From positions 1-64,000 of the forward strand of contig CALEUX010000015.1 in the NCBI GenBank assembly GCA_937920475.1: DNA of 64,000 nt. Direction: 5' to 3'. The notes under the pieces are model-generated. The model was given only the letters and a program-made list of their open reading frames with translations, was not told the DNA's origin and searched no databases. The position numbers and the translations under genes were made by a program. The DNA comes from an uncultured Marinilabiliaceae bacterium (GTDB lineage Bacteria; Bacteroidota; Bacteroidia; Bacteroidales; Marinilabiliaceae). Positions 9,318 to 21,200 of this stretch are shown here, piece after piece (within the stretch, counting starts at the first letter, position 1; every line of letters starts with the position of its first letter).

Positions 9318-11669
9318 ATGGATTATTTTCTTAAACTGCTATTTATAAGTCTCATCTTTACTTTCGAACATCATTTCTCCTTAGGGCAGGAACCGGTTAA
9401 AACATTTGTTATAAGCGGCTTCGTAAAAGATATAACAACCGGAGAAATGTTACCTGGGGCTTCCATTCAATCGGTTGAAGCCGGACTTGGAACCATTGCC
9501 AATAATTATGGTTTTTATTCGTTGGCACTACCAGAGGGCAAACATACACTAGTTTGCGGCTATCTGGGATTTCAGCAATACTCGCTGGTTCTCGAATCTA
9601 ATAAAAACATGCGTATTAACCCTGAACTTACGCCGCAATCGCATAATTTATCGGAAATAGAAATCATTGGCCTTTCCAAAGAAGAACAACGTCGTTTGCC
9701 TGTTATGGGTTTGGAAAAGCTGGAAGCCTCAGAATTGAGAAAATTACCGGTGCTGTTTGGTGAAACCGACCCGCTTAAAACCATTCAGCTTCTTCCGGGC
9801 ATAACCTCGACCAGTGAAGGCTCTTCCAATATTTCGGTACGAGGTGGGAATCCCGACCAGAATTTGTTGCAGTTTGATGAGGCTGTAGTTTACAACGGTG
9901 GACATTTATTGGGCTTTTTCTCAGTTTTTAATAACGATGCTATAAAAGAAGTTCAAGTTTACAAAGGTGACTTACCGGCCTGGACTGGTGGGAGACTGGC
10001 TTCGCTCATCGACATCAGAAGCCGCGATGGAAACATGCACGATTTGTCAGGCGTTGCTGGTATTGGTATTATTTCGAGCAGAGTAACATTGGAAGGCCCT
10101 GTAAAGAAAGGCAGCTCCTCATTCCTCATAAGTGGCCGACGTACTTATCTGGACATGTTTCTGCCCCTGTCAACCGACAGAGATATTCGCGACAACCGGC
10201 TTTACTTTTACGATACCAATTTAAAACTCAACTACATTATTAACGAAAACAACAGGGTTTTTATAAGCGGATATTTTGGAAGAGATGTTTTGAAAAATGA
10301 GATGATTGGTCTTGGGTTTGGCAACAGTACCTTCACCTTGCGATGGAATCACTTATTTTCGCACAAACTATTTAGCAATGCCACATTGGTTTATAGCCGC
10401 TACAATTATTCACTTGGCAGCACAGGTGATGCATTTGAACCCATCAACTGGAATTCCAGACTCAATGATTGGTCATTCAAATATGCTTTTTCCTATTATC
10501 CTAAAGCTGGCGATTTGATTGAGTTTGGCATTCATTCCATTTTTCATTCCATTAAACCAGGCAATATTTCATCGTCAGACGACAACCCAACCATTAAAAA
10601 TATTAAAATAAAAGTTGCCAACTCATTGGAACATGCAGCCTATATCAGCCACACAAAAAGCCTGAATGACTTTTTTACCATCAGATATGGAATGCGACTT
10701 TCAATTTTCCAGAATATAGGCGAAGGCCGAACCTTTAAGTTTGATGAGAATTTCGAACCTGTAGATACAATCGACTATGCACGAGGCTCTATTTTTAATC
10801 AATACACAGGATTGGAGCCTCGCCTTGGATTTTCGTGGCTAATATCGCCCTTCCTAACCATGAAAGGCAGCTACTCCAACACCCGGCAATACCTTCACCT
10901 GGCAAGCAATTCAAATTCAGCAACCCCATTGGACATATGGTTTGTTTCATCGCCAAACATTAAACCTCAGATTTCAAATCAGTTTTCATTGGGTTTCAGT
11001 CTTTCAGAATCAAAAAAAATATGGGAGCATTCCATTGAGTTTTATTGGAAAAAAAATAAAAATGCCATCGATTTCAGGGAGCATCCCGATTTGATACTGA
11101 ATGAAGCTCTGGAAGGAGAAATCAGAACCGGCACTGCCACTTCAAAAGGAATTGAATGGCTTACCAAATACGAGCAGTCGAATTTCAGTGGATGGGTGGC
11201 TTATACTTTGTCGCGTTCGGAGCGCCAAAGTAAATGGATAAACAACGGAGAGAAATATTTATCGCCTTACGACCATACGCACGATTTATCAATTGTGGCC
11301 AATTATACCATAAACCCAAGAATGACCATAACCGGCAACTGGGTGTATTTTACCGGATCACCAGTTACCTTACCGGTAGGACGTTTTGATTTTCAGGGAG
11401 GTGTTATACCAGTTTATTCGAAAAGAAATGCAGAACGTTTGCCCGATTACCACCGAATGGATGTATCGTTTACACTTCAGGGGAAAAATCCGCCATCCAG
11501 AGCATGGAAAGGCGAGTGGAACTTTTCTGTTTACAATCTTTACGGCCGTAAAAATGCATGGATGATTGGTTTCACAAGCGACGATGATGTTGACCCGTAC
11601 TTAAAAAAAGCCGAAAAAACATATTTATTTTCAATAGTACCATCGGTAAGTTACGTTATAAGGTTTTAA
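9318..11669 (+). CDS. TonB-dependent receptor with carboxypeptidase-regulatory-like N-terminal domain
   Basis: ISGFVKDITTGEMLPGASIQ, plug motifs KTIQLLPGITSTSEGSSNISVRGGNPDQNLLQFDEAVVYN; beta-barrel ending; ATG at 9318 preferred over GTG 9291. Confidence 0.9.
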   Translation: MDYFLKLLFISLIFTFEHHFSLGQEPVKTFVISGFVKDITTGEMLPGASIQSVEAGLGTIANNYGFYSLALPEGKHTLVCGYLGFQQYSLVLESNKNMRINPELTPQSHNLSEIEIIGLSKEEQRRLPVMGLEKLEASELRKLPVLFGETDPLKTIQLLPGITSTSEGSSNISVRGGNPDQNLLQFDEAVVYNGGHLLGFFSVFNNDAIKEVQVYKGDLPAWTGGRLASLIDIRSRDGNMHDLSGVAGIGIISSRVTLEGPVKKGSSSFLISGRRTYLDMFLPLSTDRDIRDNRLYFYDTNLKLNYIINENNRVFISGYFGRDVLKNEMIGLGFGNSTFTLRWNHLFSHKLFSNATLVYSRYNYSLGSTGDAFEPINWNSRLNDWSFKYAFSYYPKAGDLIEFGIHSIFHSIKPGNISSSDDNPTIKNIKIKVANSLEHAAYISHTKSLNDFFTIRYGMRLSIFQNIGEGRTFKFDENFEPVDTIDYARGSIFNQYTGLEPRLGFSWLISPFLTMKGSYSNTRQYLHLASNSNSATPLDIWFVSSPNIKPQISNQFSLGFSLSESKKIWEHSIEFYWKKNKNAIDFREHPDLILNEALEGEIRTGTATSKGIEWLTKYEQSNFSGWVAYTLSRSERQSKWINNGEKYLSPYDHTHDLSIVANYTINPRMTITGNWVYFTGSPVTLPVGRFDFQGGVIPVYSKRNAERLPDYHRMDVSFTLQGKNPPSRAWKGEWNFSVYNLYGRKNAWMIGFTSDDDVDPYLKKAEKTYLFSIVPSVSYVIRF

Positions 11670-11680
11670 TTGCACCAAAT

Positions 11681-12565
11681 ATGAGAACTGCCACACAAAA
11701 AATTTCCAATTGGATACCACTGGTATTGCTGGTGCTTGCAGGATGCACTGAACCAATTGACCTCAGCCTTAAAACCAATCCCAAAAGACTGGTCGTGGAT
11801 GCCATCATTTCCAATGATCCCTATGTACAAGTTGTACGATTATCGTGGTCGGTTCCCTACTTCAGCACCACGCCATCACCGCCGGTTTCGGGAGCTACTG
11901 TTACCATTCATGAGGAAGAGTCGGTTTACTTTTTGCGGGAATCAACGGAACATCCGGGTTATTACTTTATTTTGCCTGAAGTGTTTTTACCACAACCCGG
12001 AAAAACCTATACTTTAAAAATAGAAGGCGTGCAAAATTTGGATGACGATGTAGAAACTACCGTATACACGGCAACCACCGTTATGCCAGAGGTGGTTCGT
12101 GTTGATTCATTAACCCTCAGATATCAATATTTTAATAAAGACTGGGTTATATGGCAAGTGCTGGCGTTTTATCAGGACCCTCCTGATGAGACAAACTACT
12201 ATATGTTCAGAATAAGCCAAAACAACAATCGTGTAACCAGCCGCCCTTCTGACATACGCGTATCGAGCGACAAATATTTTAACGGCAATTATGTAAACGG
12301 ATTATGGGTTCAATCCATTGATGCCAGAGAAGGGCGCCGGGTTTTAAATGAAGGCGATTTGATAACACTTGAAGTGGCCTCGATTACCAAGGAATTCTAT
12401 AAATTTTTGGAAGCCATTAAGATGGACGAACAAGGCTCCGACCCGCTATTCAGCGGTCCGCCTGCCAATATACCGGGAAATATCAGCAACGGAGCACTTG
12501 GATTTTTTACAGCCATACATACCAGTACGGCAACAATTGTCTACGACCCGGCAAAACACGATTAA
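11681..12565 (+). CDS. DUF4249-like lipoprotein
   Basis: Lipobox LVLAGCTEPIDL; LVVDAIISNDPYVQVVRLS; 11 nt after a TonB-dependent receptor. Confidence 0.75.
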   Translation: MRTATQKISNWIPLVLLVLAGCTEPIDLSLKTNPKRLVVDAIISNDPYVQVVRLSWSVPYFSTTPSPPVSGATVTIHEEESVYFLRESTEHPGYYFILPEVFLPQPGKTYTLKIEGVQNLDDDVETTVYTATTVMPEVVRVDSLTLRYQYFNKDWVIWQVLAFYQDPPDETNYYMFRISQNNNRVTSRPSDIRVSSDKYFNGNYVNGLWVQSIDAREGRRVLNEGDLITLEVASITKEFYKFLEAIKMDEQGSDPLFSGPPANIPGNISNGALGFFTAIHTSTATIVYDPAKHD

Positions 12566-12573
12566 AAAATCGT

Positions 12574-13197
12574 TTAATGCAATTTTGAACCAATAATATT
12601 AAAAAATTCTTCTCTTGTAGCCAGGTTTTTAAGAAAGGCGCCCGTGAAATCGCTTGTGGTAGTTACCGAGTGCTGCTTCTGAACACCACGCATTTGCATA
12701 CACATGTGTTGGGCTTCAATAACAACTGCTACTCCCAAAGGATTCAGAGTATTTTGAATACATTCCTTAATTTGGGTGGTAAGGCGTTCCTGAACCTGCA
12801 ATCGTCGTGCAAAAGCTTCCACCACGCGGGCAATTTTACTCAACCCGGTAATGTGATGCCTTGGAATGTATGCAACGTGGGCCTTTCCAAAAAACGGCAG
12901 TAAATGGTGCTCACACATAGAATACAGCTCAATATCCTTAACCACCACCATTTGCTGATAATCTTCGCGAAACATGGCCGAGCGAATAATTTCGTCGGGT
13001 TTCATATTGTACCCCTGTGTTAAAAACTGCATGGCTTTGGCTACCCGCAGTGGCGTTTTCTCAAGCCCTTCGCGTGTAACATCTTCACCTAGTAAAGAGA
13101 GGGTTTCTTTATAGTGTTCCGATAACTTTTGTGTGGTTTCGTCATCGTAATTCTCTACTCTGGAATATCCGTTATTACCATTCAGCGTAAACTCCAT
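12574..13197 (-). CDS. folE: GTP cyclohydrolase I
   Basis: [42 protein letters not shown] motifs. Confidence 0.95.
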   Translation of the reverse strand: MEFTLNGNNGYSRVENYDDETTQKLSEHYKETLSLLGEDVTREGLEKTPLRVAKAMQFLTQGYNMKPDEIIRSAMFREDYQQMVVVKDIELYSMCEHHLLPFFGKAHVAYIPRHHITGLSKIARVVEAFARRLQVQERLTTQIKECIQNTLNPLGVAVVIEAQHMCMQMRGVQKQHSVTTTSDFTGAFLKNLATREEFFNIIGSKLH

Positions 13198-13326
13198 ATG
13201 CGATTATTAAAATGAATAGATTCGATATCAATTAACAGTTTATGATGGAATGAGTTCAAAAAAGAAACGATAATCCATTGGTGAATTCTACCAAAGGATT
13301 ATCGTGAACAAAGTTAAGCGGAATTT

Positions 13327-13902
13327 CTACAAATCAACAATCAATTCGTCTAATGGGCGTTTGGGTACATGGTGAACACCATTAGCATCGCGATAATATT
13401 TTATATTACCATCTTTTGCTTCTTCCAGCACCACTATTTCTTTAGGTTTTCCAAGTGCCACAACCTGAATTATTTTGAAATGCTTTGGTATTTTTAATGC
13501 CTGTTGAAGTTTCAATCGTTCAACCGAGCCTACAATGCAGCCACCTAAGCCCTTTTCTGTAGCCCCCAATAGAATATTATTGGCAAAAATACCCTCATCG
13601 CAAAAGTAATTGTCGGTAACGCGCGTATCACTCAACATAACCAAATAGGCTGATGGGCGCTCACCTTCAACCGGCCCGTTCCAATCTTTCAAATAGCCTG
13701 CCCATGAAAGCTGAGGAAAAATCAAGGCGTTTTTCTCAGGAGTATTCGAAATAATGTACTTTATAGATTGGGAATTGCGAGCCGAAGATGATATTCGTGC
13801 CAAATCAATCAACTCCTTAATAGTTTCAACAGGTATGGCAACATCCTGATAAAACCTGCGATAGCTTCGATTTTTTAAAATCAGCTCTTTTAAACTGCTC
13901 AT
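13327..13902 (-). CDS. Nitroreductase family protein
   Basis: RSYRRFYQDVAIPVETIKELIDLARISSSARNSQSIKYIISN; GLGGCIVGSV. Confidence 0.88.
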   Translation of the reverse strand: MSSLKELILKNRSYRRFYQDVAIPVETIKELIDLARISSSARNSQSIKYIISNTPEKNALIFPQLSWAGYLKDWNGPVEGERPSAYLVMLSDTRVTDNYFCDEGIFANNILLGATEKGLGGCIVGSVERLKLQQALKIPKHFKIIQVVALGKPKEIVVLEEAKDGNIKYYRDANGVHHVPKRPLDELIVDL

Positions 13903-13966
13903 ATATCATAGATTTAAACTGTTAACTTCAACAGACGGTAATCCCCTTTGAGAAAAATATGGACAC

Positions 13967-14542
13967 TTAATAACGCTTGCCAACAATTTCCCAATCAACA
14001 CAATTCCAGAAACCCTGAATATAATCGGGACGACGATTTTGGTAATCAAGATAATAGGCATGCTCCCAAACATCGCAGGTTAAAATGGGTGTTAATCCAT
14101 TGCGTAACGGATTGCCTGCATTGCTTTCTTTAATAATATCCAGTGAACCATCGGGTCGTTTTACCAACCATGCCCATCCTGAGCCGAAGAGTGTTGCTCC
14201 TGCCTGTGAAAACAATTCTTTAAATTTATCAAACGAACCAAAGGTTTTATCAATGGCTTCAGCCAGCTTACCTTTGGGCACCCCACCGCCACCCGGAGAA
14301 AATGACATAAAATAAAAGGTATGGTTCCAAACTTGTGCCCCATTGTTAAAAATGGATCCTTCGGCTTTAAGAACTATGGTTTCGAGGTCAGCATTTTCAA
14401 ATTCAGTTCCCAGAACAAGATTATTCAGGTTGGTGGCATAAGCCTGATGGTGTTTACCGTAATGGAATTCAAGCGTTCTCTTGGAAATATGCGGCTCAAG
14501 CGCATCCAGCGTGTAAGGCAATTCGGGTAATGTAAATTTCAT
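13967..14542 (-). CDS. sodB: Superoxide dismutase, Fe-type signature
   Basis: [55 protein letters not shown]. Confidence 0.92.
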   Translation of the reverse strand: MKFTLPELPYTLDALEPHISKRTLEFHYGKHHQAYATNLNNLVLGTEFENADLETIVLKAEGSIFNNGAQVWNHTFYFMSFSPGGGGVPKGKLAEAIDKTFGSFDKFKELFSQAGATLFGSGWAWLVKRPDGSLDIIKESNAGNPLRNGLTPILTCDVWEHAYYLDYQNRRPDYIQGFWNCVDWEIVGKRY

Positions 14543-14695
14543 GGCTGATATTTTTGGTTATTATTAACAAATTTAACCAAAAATTGATGAAAAATGTAAG
14601 TCTGTGAGATTTTAATATAAGTAAATTCCGAGTATTGGCAGTTATAGAAATCATCCATTGCAACTTTATGAAGAATCTCCTATTTGGAGGTAATC

Positions 14696-14730
14696 AAAAA
14701 AAAGAGGGAAGCTGACTATCAACTTCCCTC
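14696..14730 (-). terminator. Rho-independent terminator of the downstream sod gene
   Basis: On minus strand: GAGGGAAG - loop - CTTCCCTC followed by T8. Confidence 0.75.
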
Positions 14731-14760
14731 ACATTATTATGGAGTTTACAAATGGTACTA

Positions 14761-15357
14761 TTAAAATAATGAAGCAACTTCGTTCCAGTTAACAACATTC
14801 CAGAATGCCTGAATATAATCGGGACGACGGTTTTGATATTTCAGATAATAGGCATGTTCCCAAACATCCAGTCCCAATAAGGGTTTTCCTTTTAACTCAG
14901 AAATATCCATTAAAGGGTTATCCTGATTCGGTGTTGACCCAATTACCAATTTCCCATCGGGTTGTTTTACCAGCCAGGCCCAGCCTGAGCCAAAGCGTGT
15001 TGCTGCTGCCTTGGAAAATTCTTCTTTAAAAGCATCAAATGAGCCAAAACTCTTTTCAATAGCTGCAAGAAGTTCTCCGGAAGGTTTTCCACCACCGTTA
15101 GGACCAATTAATTTCCAGAAAAGTGAGTGGTTATAATGCCCGCCGCCATTGTTACGAACTGCAACCGGATATTTGGATATTTCGGCCATCAATTCTTCAA
15201 GTGTTTTTTGTTCACCAGCACTACCTGCAATGGCTGCATTTAAATTATTAACGTAGGCGGCATGGTGTTTGGTGTGATGAATTTCCATGGTTGCCGCATC
15301 AATGTTAGGCTCCAAAGCATTATAAGCATAGTCGAGTTTAGGTAATTCAAAAGCCAT
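14761..15357 (-). CDS. sodA: Superoxide dismutase, Mn-type signature
   Basis: [60 protein letters not shown]. Confidence 0.92.
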   Translation of the reverse strand: MAFELPKLDYAYNALEPNIDAATMEIHHTKHHAAYVNNLNAAIAGSAGEQKTLEELMAEISKYPVAVRNNGGGHYNHSLFWKLIGPNGGGKPSGELLAAIEKSFGSFDAFKEEFSKAAATRFGSGWAWLVKQPDGKLVIGSTPNQDNPLMDISELKGKPLLGLDVWEHAYYLKYQNRRPDYIQAFWNVVNWNEVASLF

Positions 15358-15552
15358 AATTCTATTGTTTTTTAGTTATTTATACATTTTAGTGTCTAAA
15401 TACTGTTTTTATTTAGACTTATTCTACTTAAAAAACAAAAGAAAAATGAAAAGGTTTAGTAGCTCTTTATAATTTAAAAAAGATTATTTGATTGAAGATG
15501 CTTTGAAGGATAGAGAAGATGATTAGACTTTGGTTGAAGAAAAATTAAAGAC

Positions 15553-16854
15553 TCAGGAAACGATTCGCTTCAATACTTTCGGATACATCCACATGAGCAA
15601 AACACTTCGACATAACATAAACAAAATCATCGCCAGCCAAATGGCATGATTACCAATAACAGGAAACAACAAATAAAGGGGTAAAAAATAAAAGAAAACA
15701 GCAGATATTATTACCGCGTTTCTCATGGCTTTAGCTGCTGTTAAACCAATAAATACACCATCCCAGATAAACGTTCCAAAACTTGCAAAAGGTACCAATA
15801 TTATCCAAAATAAATAATCGGCACCTTGGCTAATAACCGTTTCCTGCTTTGTAAAAAAGTACAAAAGTTCATCGCCAAGCAGAAAATAAACCGAGGTAAA
15901 AAGTGCAGCAAAACCGGCCCCCCACACCAATAGTTTATTAACCGAAATTTTCAGATTAATATAATCTTTGGCGCCTACAAACTTTCCTACCAGGGCCTCG
16001 CCGGCATAGGCAAAACCATCGAGAAAATATGAAAACAAAAACAGATATTGTAACAAGGCACTGTTAATGGCTAAAGTAACATCATCGATTCCGGCTGAAC
16101 GGGATGTAAAAAACGTAAATACAGCAATAACACAAAGGGTACGAACAAAAATATCAAGGCTTACATTTAAAAAATGCCTGAGTTGGCTTAAAAGTGGGGC
16201 CAATTGTGTTGTAAAACTAGCAGCAACCCATTTATACTTTTTAAAAAAGAATCCAATGGAAAGCACTAATCCTGTGTATTCCGCAATTACTGAACCAAGC
16301 GCCACACCCTCAGCCTTCAGGTTAAAGTGAAATACCAGAATAAAACTGATTGCAATATTAATCAGGTTAACTGTTACAGCAATTATCATCGGATAAATGG
16401 CATTCTGCATCCCCAGAAACCAACCGTAAAAAACCATCAGGGCTATGGAGGCAGGTGCTGCCCATATGCGAATAAAAAAGTATTGCCGTGAAATTTCTTT
16501 TACCTCAGGACTTCCTTCTAAAAGCCAAAAACTAAATTCGGCCAGCGGCTTTTGCAATATTAGCAGCAAAGAACTTCCAATGAGCGCAATGAGCAAGCCT
16601 CGTTCCAACACCATGGCCATTTCAAACCTATCGTTTCGACCATAAGTTTGAGCAGCTACGCCACTCATACTCATCCTCAGAAAGGCAAATCCCCAGAAAA
16701 CAAAATTAAAAATAACACTCCCCAAAGCCACCGCTCCCATAAAATGAACCGATTCCTGATGTCCCATCAGGAACATATCAGTCATCCCAAGTAACGGAAC
16801 TGTTAAATTGGTGAAGATATTGGGTAATGCCAGTCGTACTATTTGCCGATTCAC
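15553..16854 (-). CDS. MATE family efflux transporter (DinF/NorM type)
   Basis: RQIVRLALPNIFTNLTVPLLGMTDMFLMGH start, about 12 TM segments; GTG start at 16854 preferred because the longer ORF overlaps the next gene. Confidence 0.88.
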   Translation of the reverse strand: MNRQIVRLALPNIFTNLTVPLLGMTDMFLMGHQESVHFMGAVALGSVIFNFVFWGFAFLRMSMSGVAAQTYGRNDRFEMAMVLERGLLIALIGSSLLLILQKPLAEFSFWLLEGSPEVKEISRQYFFIRIWAAPASIALMVFYGWFLGMQNAIYPMIIAVTVNLINIAISFILVFHFNLKAEGVALGSVIAEYTGLVLSIGFFFKKYKWVAASFTTQLAPLLSQLRHFLNVSLDIFVRTLCVIAVFTFFTSRSAGIDDVTLAINSALLQYLFLFSYFLDGFAYAGEALVGKFVGAKDYINLKISVNKLLVWGAGFAALFTSVYFLLGDELLYFFTKQETVISQGADYLFWIILVPFASFGTFIWDGVFIGLTAAKAMRNAVIISAVFFYFLPLYLLFPVIGNHAIWLAMILFMLCRSVLLMWMYPKVLKRIVS

Positions 16855-16912
16855 TTTTTTTTGGCAAAAATAGCATTTTAAACGGTTAACGAAAGAACAC
16901 TTTAAATTGAGG

Positions 16913-17824
16913 CTAACCCCTATAAAATAATGCTTTAATAATATGTCCTGCAATACTTGGGTTTTCTTTCAATCGCCTTGTTGAATAACCAAACCAGTCT
17001 TTACCAAATGGCGTGTAAACCCGCATATGATGTCCCTGACTAACAATTTCGGAGCGAAGTTCGGGCGTTACACCATATAGCATCTGAAACTCATAACTCT
17101 TATTGGAAAGGTTGTATTTACTGATTAATTCTCGGGCGCCATCAACCAAAAACTTATCATGCGTGGCAATTCCAACATAAATTCCATGTTTGAGCAAGGC
17201 ATCCAGATGCTCCATAAATTTTTGGTTGATTAACTGGCGACCTTTATAGGCTATGGAATGATTCTCCCTGTATATTCCTTTGCAAAGGCGAATGTTCACT
17301 GGTTTGGTTGGCGAATGCCATCGTATAAGTTCCTGAATGTCGCCTTCGGTGCGTTTTAAATAAGCCTGTATAACAATGCCCACGTTCAAAGGAAACTCCA
17401 TCAACAGTCGTTTATACAACTCAAGTTCCATGTCAACACATTTCGAGTCTTCCATATCAATCCGCACCAGGTGGCCTGTTTCAGCAGCTTTGGCAACTAC
17501 GTCCTTAACATAGCGATAACACTTTTCAAAATCGATGAGCAACCCAAAGCTGGTTGGTTTTAACGAAAATGTTACATTAAGCGGCTCCTGACGGAACTTT
17601 TCAATTATTTCAACGTATTTATGCTTGTTTTCCAAAGCCTGATCCATATTGGTAATAAATTCGCCAAGCAAATCTACCGTAACCCAAACTCCGGCATTAT
17701 TTAACTCATGCGATATGCGAATGGCATCGTCTAAGGCTTCTCCAGCGATATATCTTTTAGAGAAGAGCCATATGAATTTTTTAGGAAAATATGGAATTAG
17801 TGATGCAATGAGTTTATTAATCAT
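16913..17824 (-). CDS. Proline dehydrogenase family protein
   Basis: RIDMEDSKCVDMELELYKRLL, GIVIQAYLKRTEGDI, RLCKGIYRE, IATHDKFL, YEFQMLYGV, VYTPFGKDWFGYSTRRLKE. Confidence 0.9.
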   Translation of the reverse strand: MINKLIASLIPYFPKKFIWLFSKRYIAGEALDDAIRISHELNNAGVWVTVDLLGEFITNMDQALENKHKYVEIIEKFRQEPLNVTFSLKPTSFGLLIDFEKCYRYVKDVVAKAAETGHLVRIDMEDSKCVDMELELYKRLLMEFPLNVGIVIQAYLKRTEGDIQELIRWHSPTKPVNIRLCKGIYRENHSIAYKGRQLINQKFMEHLDALLKHGIYVGIATHDKFLVDGARELISKYNLSNKSYEFQMLYGVTPELRSEIVSQGHHMRVYTPFGKDWFGYSTRRLKENPSIAGHIIKALFYRG

Positions 17825-18207
17825 ACGTTATTGTTTTAAACAAGGAAAATATTGATTAAATTGAGTATTAATTATCAATAGATCATTCATTTTCATACTC
17901 GAACCTCAACCCTGAAGGCCATTTAATTCGCTGAAATAAAGCATTATAAATATCATCCTATAATGCAACATAAAAAATGATGAATCTCATTTTTTCCAAT
18001 AGAATCGGCCACTCTGACAAAAATCATACTATCAGAGGTTTTTGAAGCTCTTTCGATTTATCATTTTGTTAAAAGCAGAATAATAAATTGGTCAGGAAGA
18101 AATTGTCGGTTTTTGAGCTTAAATAAAACCATGGAATTTGTATGGGTACAATTTCGGCACTTTAATATAAATATCATTATAAATCATTCATCCCAAATCA
18201 TTTGCGA

Positions 18208-21200
18208 ATGAAAATATGGGTTAAAATACTAACCGTTGTTACCTTTTTGATATTGAGGCAAACATTGTTGGCCCAGGATGAATGTAATTTTTCATCGAAG
18301 GGTAATAACATGATACCTGATAAGTATTGTGCACCTGTTACAGCCAACTGGCATGTGGGTTATGGCGGTATTACCTACCCGGGGCCAGGGCCCATTCAGA
18401 TTTATTTCGACTGGGACGATGGCACACCTCCATCAATAGTGAATGCAACTTTTAACGGAGCAACCGGCCAATGGGAAGCCTCTCAATCGCATGTTTATCC
18501 CAAAGGTGGCGATAAGTGTAACTACCGGCCTACAACCATGCTGGTGGTTAACGGCATTTTATGCACCAGCTCAGCCCAAACGCAAATTGTTACCGTATGG
18601 GATGTTGACGATCAAAACGGTGGTCAATTGGTAGTTTCTCCTGTGGTTTTCCCAATCTGTTTTGGGAATGATGGTTCCACCTATTTTTGGGACACCAGCC
18701 AATGGAACTGTGTACCTCCTATTGAATATGACAACCGAAACAATCCACGCCGATGGATTCAATGGATATACGGAACCGGCGCAACCACTATCCCTACAGC
18801 TCAGGTTGGAGGCGTTGTCCGGTCGTATCCATATGCCGGCCCGGTAGAAGCCACCACGCAACCCATTGAAGGTCCCCAGGCTCCCATGAACCAAAGCATG
18901 TTGGTGTATATTCCCAATGGATACAATGTTGGCGATTATTTTGAAGTAACCTTACGCAACTGGAATTATTGCAATCCTTACGACGATCCCGCTATTCCGG
19001 GTCCACCGGCCGACCCTATTAACGGCGACAATCCGCCCATTGAAATAACTGCCATGGCACTTATTGTTGCCCTCCCTGATGGAACCATAACCGCCGTAGG
19101 GCCGTTTTGCGAGAATAATGCTTCCATTAACCTTACTGCCGCAACACCAGGGGGAACATGGAGCGGACCGGGTATTACAAACCCTGCCACCGGGCGCTTT
19201 AATCCGGCTGTGGCAGGGCCAGGCCTACATACCATTCAGTACAACGTGACCGATCCCAATGGTTGCTCAGCCACCGGTGTTACCCAAATTGAAGTTTGGG
19301 ATTCACCCGATGTGGCGCTTTCGGTAGCCGACCCGGTTTACCTATGCCCGGGTATCAGTCAGCCAATTACTGCCACCGTAACCAACGGCTCACCCCCCTA
19401 CACCATTGAATGGCTGGGGGATACAGGCCCACTCAATTTTACCAATATATTAAGCCCGATTTTTGAAACAACAGTTACAGGTATTTATAACCTTCAATTC
19501 AGAGCTACCGATATACGTGGTTGCCGAAGGTCTGCCCCACTGAGCATTGAGGTTTCTCCGGTTACGGTCGATTTCAACCCATCGGCCATTGAAGTTTGTC
19601 AATTCAGTTCAGTAATACTTGAGCCCATTGCCTCTGGTGGTTCCCGAAACTATATCCTTCACCAGTGGAGCGGCCCTCATATTGCAAAACTATCGGCAGT
19701 TAACATTCCCAACCCTACTCTCGACACCAATGAAACCGGTATTTTTGTTTTCACATACAGAGTAACCGACGATCAGGGTTGTAGCGACGAGAGTACCATT
19801 ACCGTAACCATTAAAGAACAACCAACTGCCAATGCAGGTACTGATGATGCTACCTGCAACCTGAGTTACAACCTTAATGCCAACACCTGGCCTGGAGCAA
19901 CCGGTTTGTGGAGTGTTGTTTCAGGGCCTGGCAATACTACCCTTTCGAGCACTTCAGCCTCAAATGCAACCATATCTGTTGACCAAACTGGCATATATGT
20001 ACTAAACTGGAGTCTTGATTTAAATGGATGTATCGCTAATGATGAAGTGGCAGTTACATTTTCTCCGTTGCCAAATCCTCAGGTAATACCTAACTTCTCT
20101 ATTTGCGGCATAACTGCTCAGCTTGAAGCTATGCCCGATTTGCCAGGAGGACAATGGATGGTAGCATCTGGCCTTGGAACCGCCAATATTACAGACACAT
20201 CTCAACCAATAACCAACGTAACGGTTGACCAGCCAGGCACCTATGTGTTTACATGGCAGGAATCAGCAGGAGCTGGATGCCAGGGCGAAGCCTCTCTCGA
20301 AATCGTATTCATGCCACAGGCACAAGCCATTGTAGACCCGCTTCCAGCATTGGGATGCTCCCCTTATACAGTTACATTTCCAAACAATTCGGTAAATGCC
20401 GACTATTATCAATGGAACCTTGGTGGTGGCCTTATTTCAGCCGATGTCAACCCGGTGCAGGTTTACGAAAACTTTACAACTTCATTACGCACCATTGCAA
20501 TAACACTTGTAGCCGGAAATAGCTACGGTTGCAACGATTCTTTTACCTTTGATTTGCAAATTGCTCCAAAACCCAATGCATTGGCTATGGCTGTACCACC
20601 AGCAGGATGCTCTCCGCTACAAACCTCATTCATTAATAATTCGATTGGGGGCTCATTTTATAGATGGGATTTTAAGGATGATTCGGCTGTATCAAACGAT
20701 TTTGAGCCGGTTCATACATTCATCAACAATAATAATTTTATAGTTGCCTATCCAGTAACTCTTGAAACCGAAAATTTATTTGGATGTATTGCCTCTGCAA
20801 CTACTTATGTAACTGTTTATCCATCTTCACCAATCGCTCTGAATGTTTCTCCGGTTGAAGGATGTCACCCGCTGAATGCAACCCTTACAGCTACTCCGGG
20901 ATCAGTTTCCTATATTTGGGATTTTGGAGATGGAACTATTGAAACAGGAGGATTTCAAACCACACACCAATTTACCAATACAACCAACAGCGATATTGTG
21001 TATAACATATCACTCACAGCCACGAACCCCTTTAGCTGTGCAGCATCGGCAACAGCCCAGATAACAGTATTTCCGGCACCTGAGGCTGACTTTACAGCCA
21101 CTCCGGAAGAACAACAAATGCCCAACCGAACAGTAACCATCAATAACCTAACCCCAGGTTCAGGTTGGAGCTATTTGTGGAACTTTGGTGATGGGGCTTC

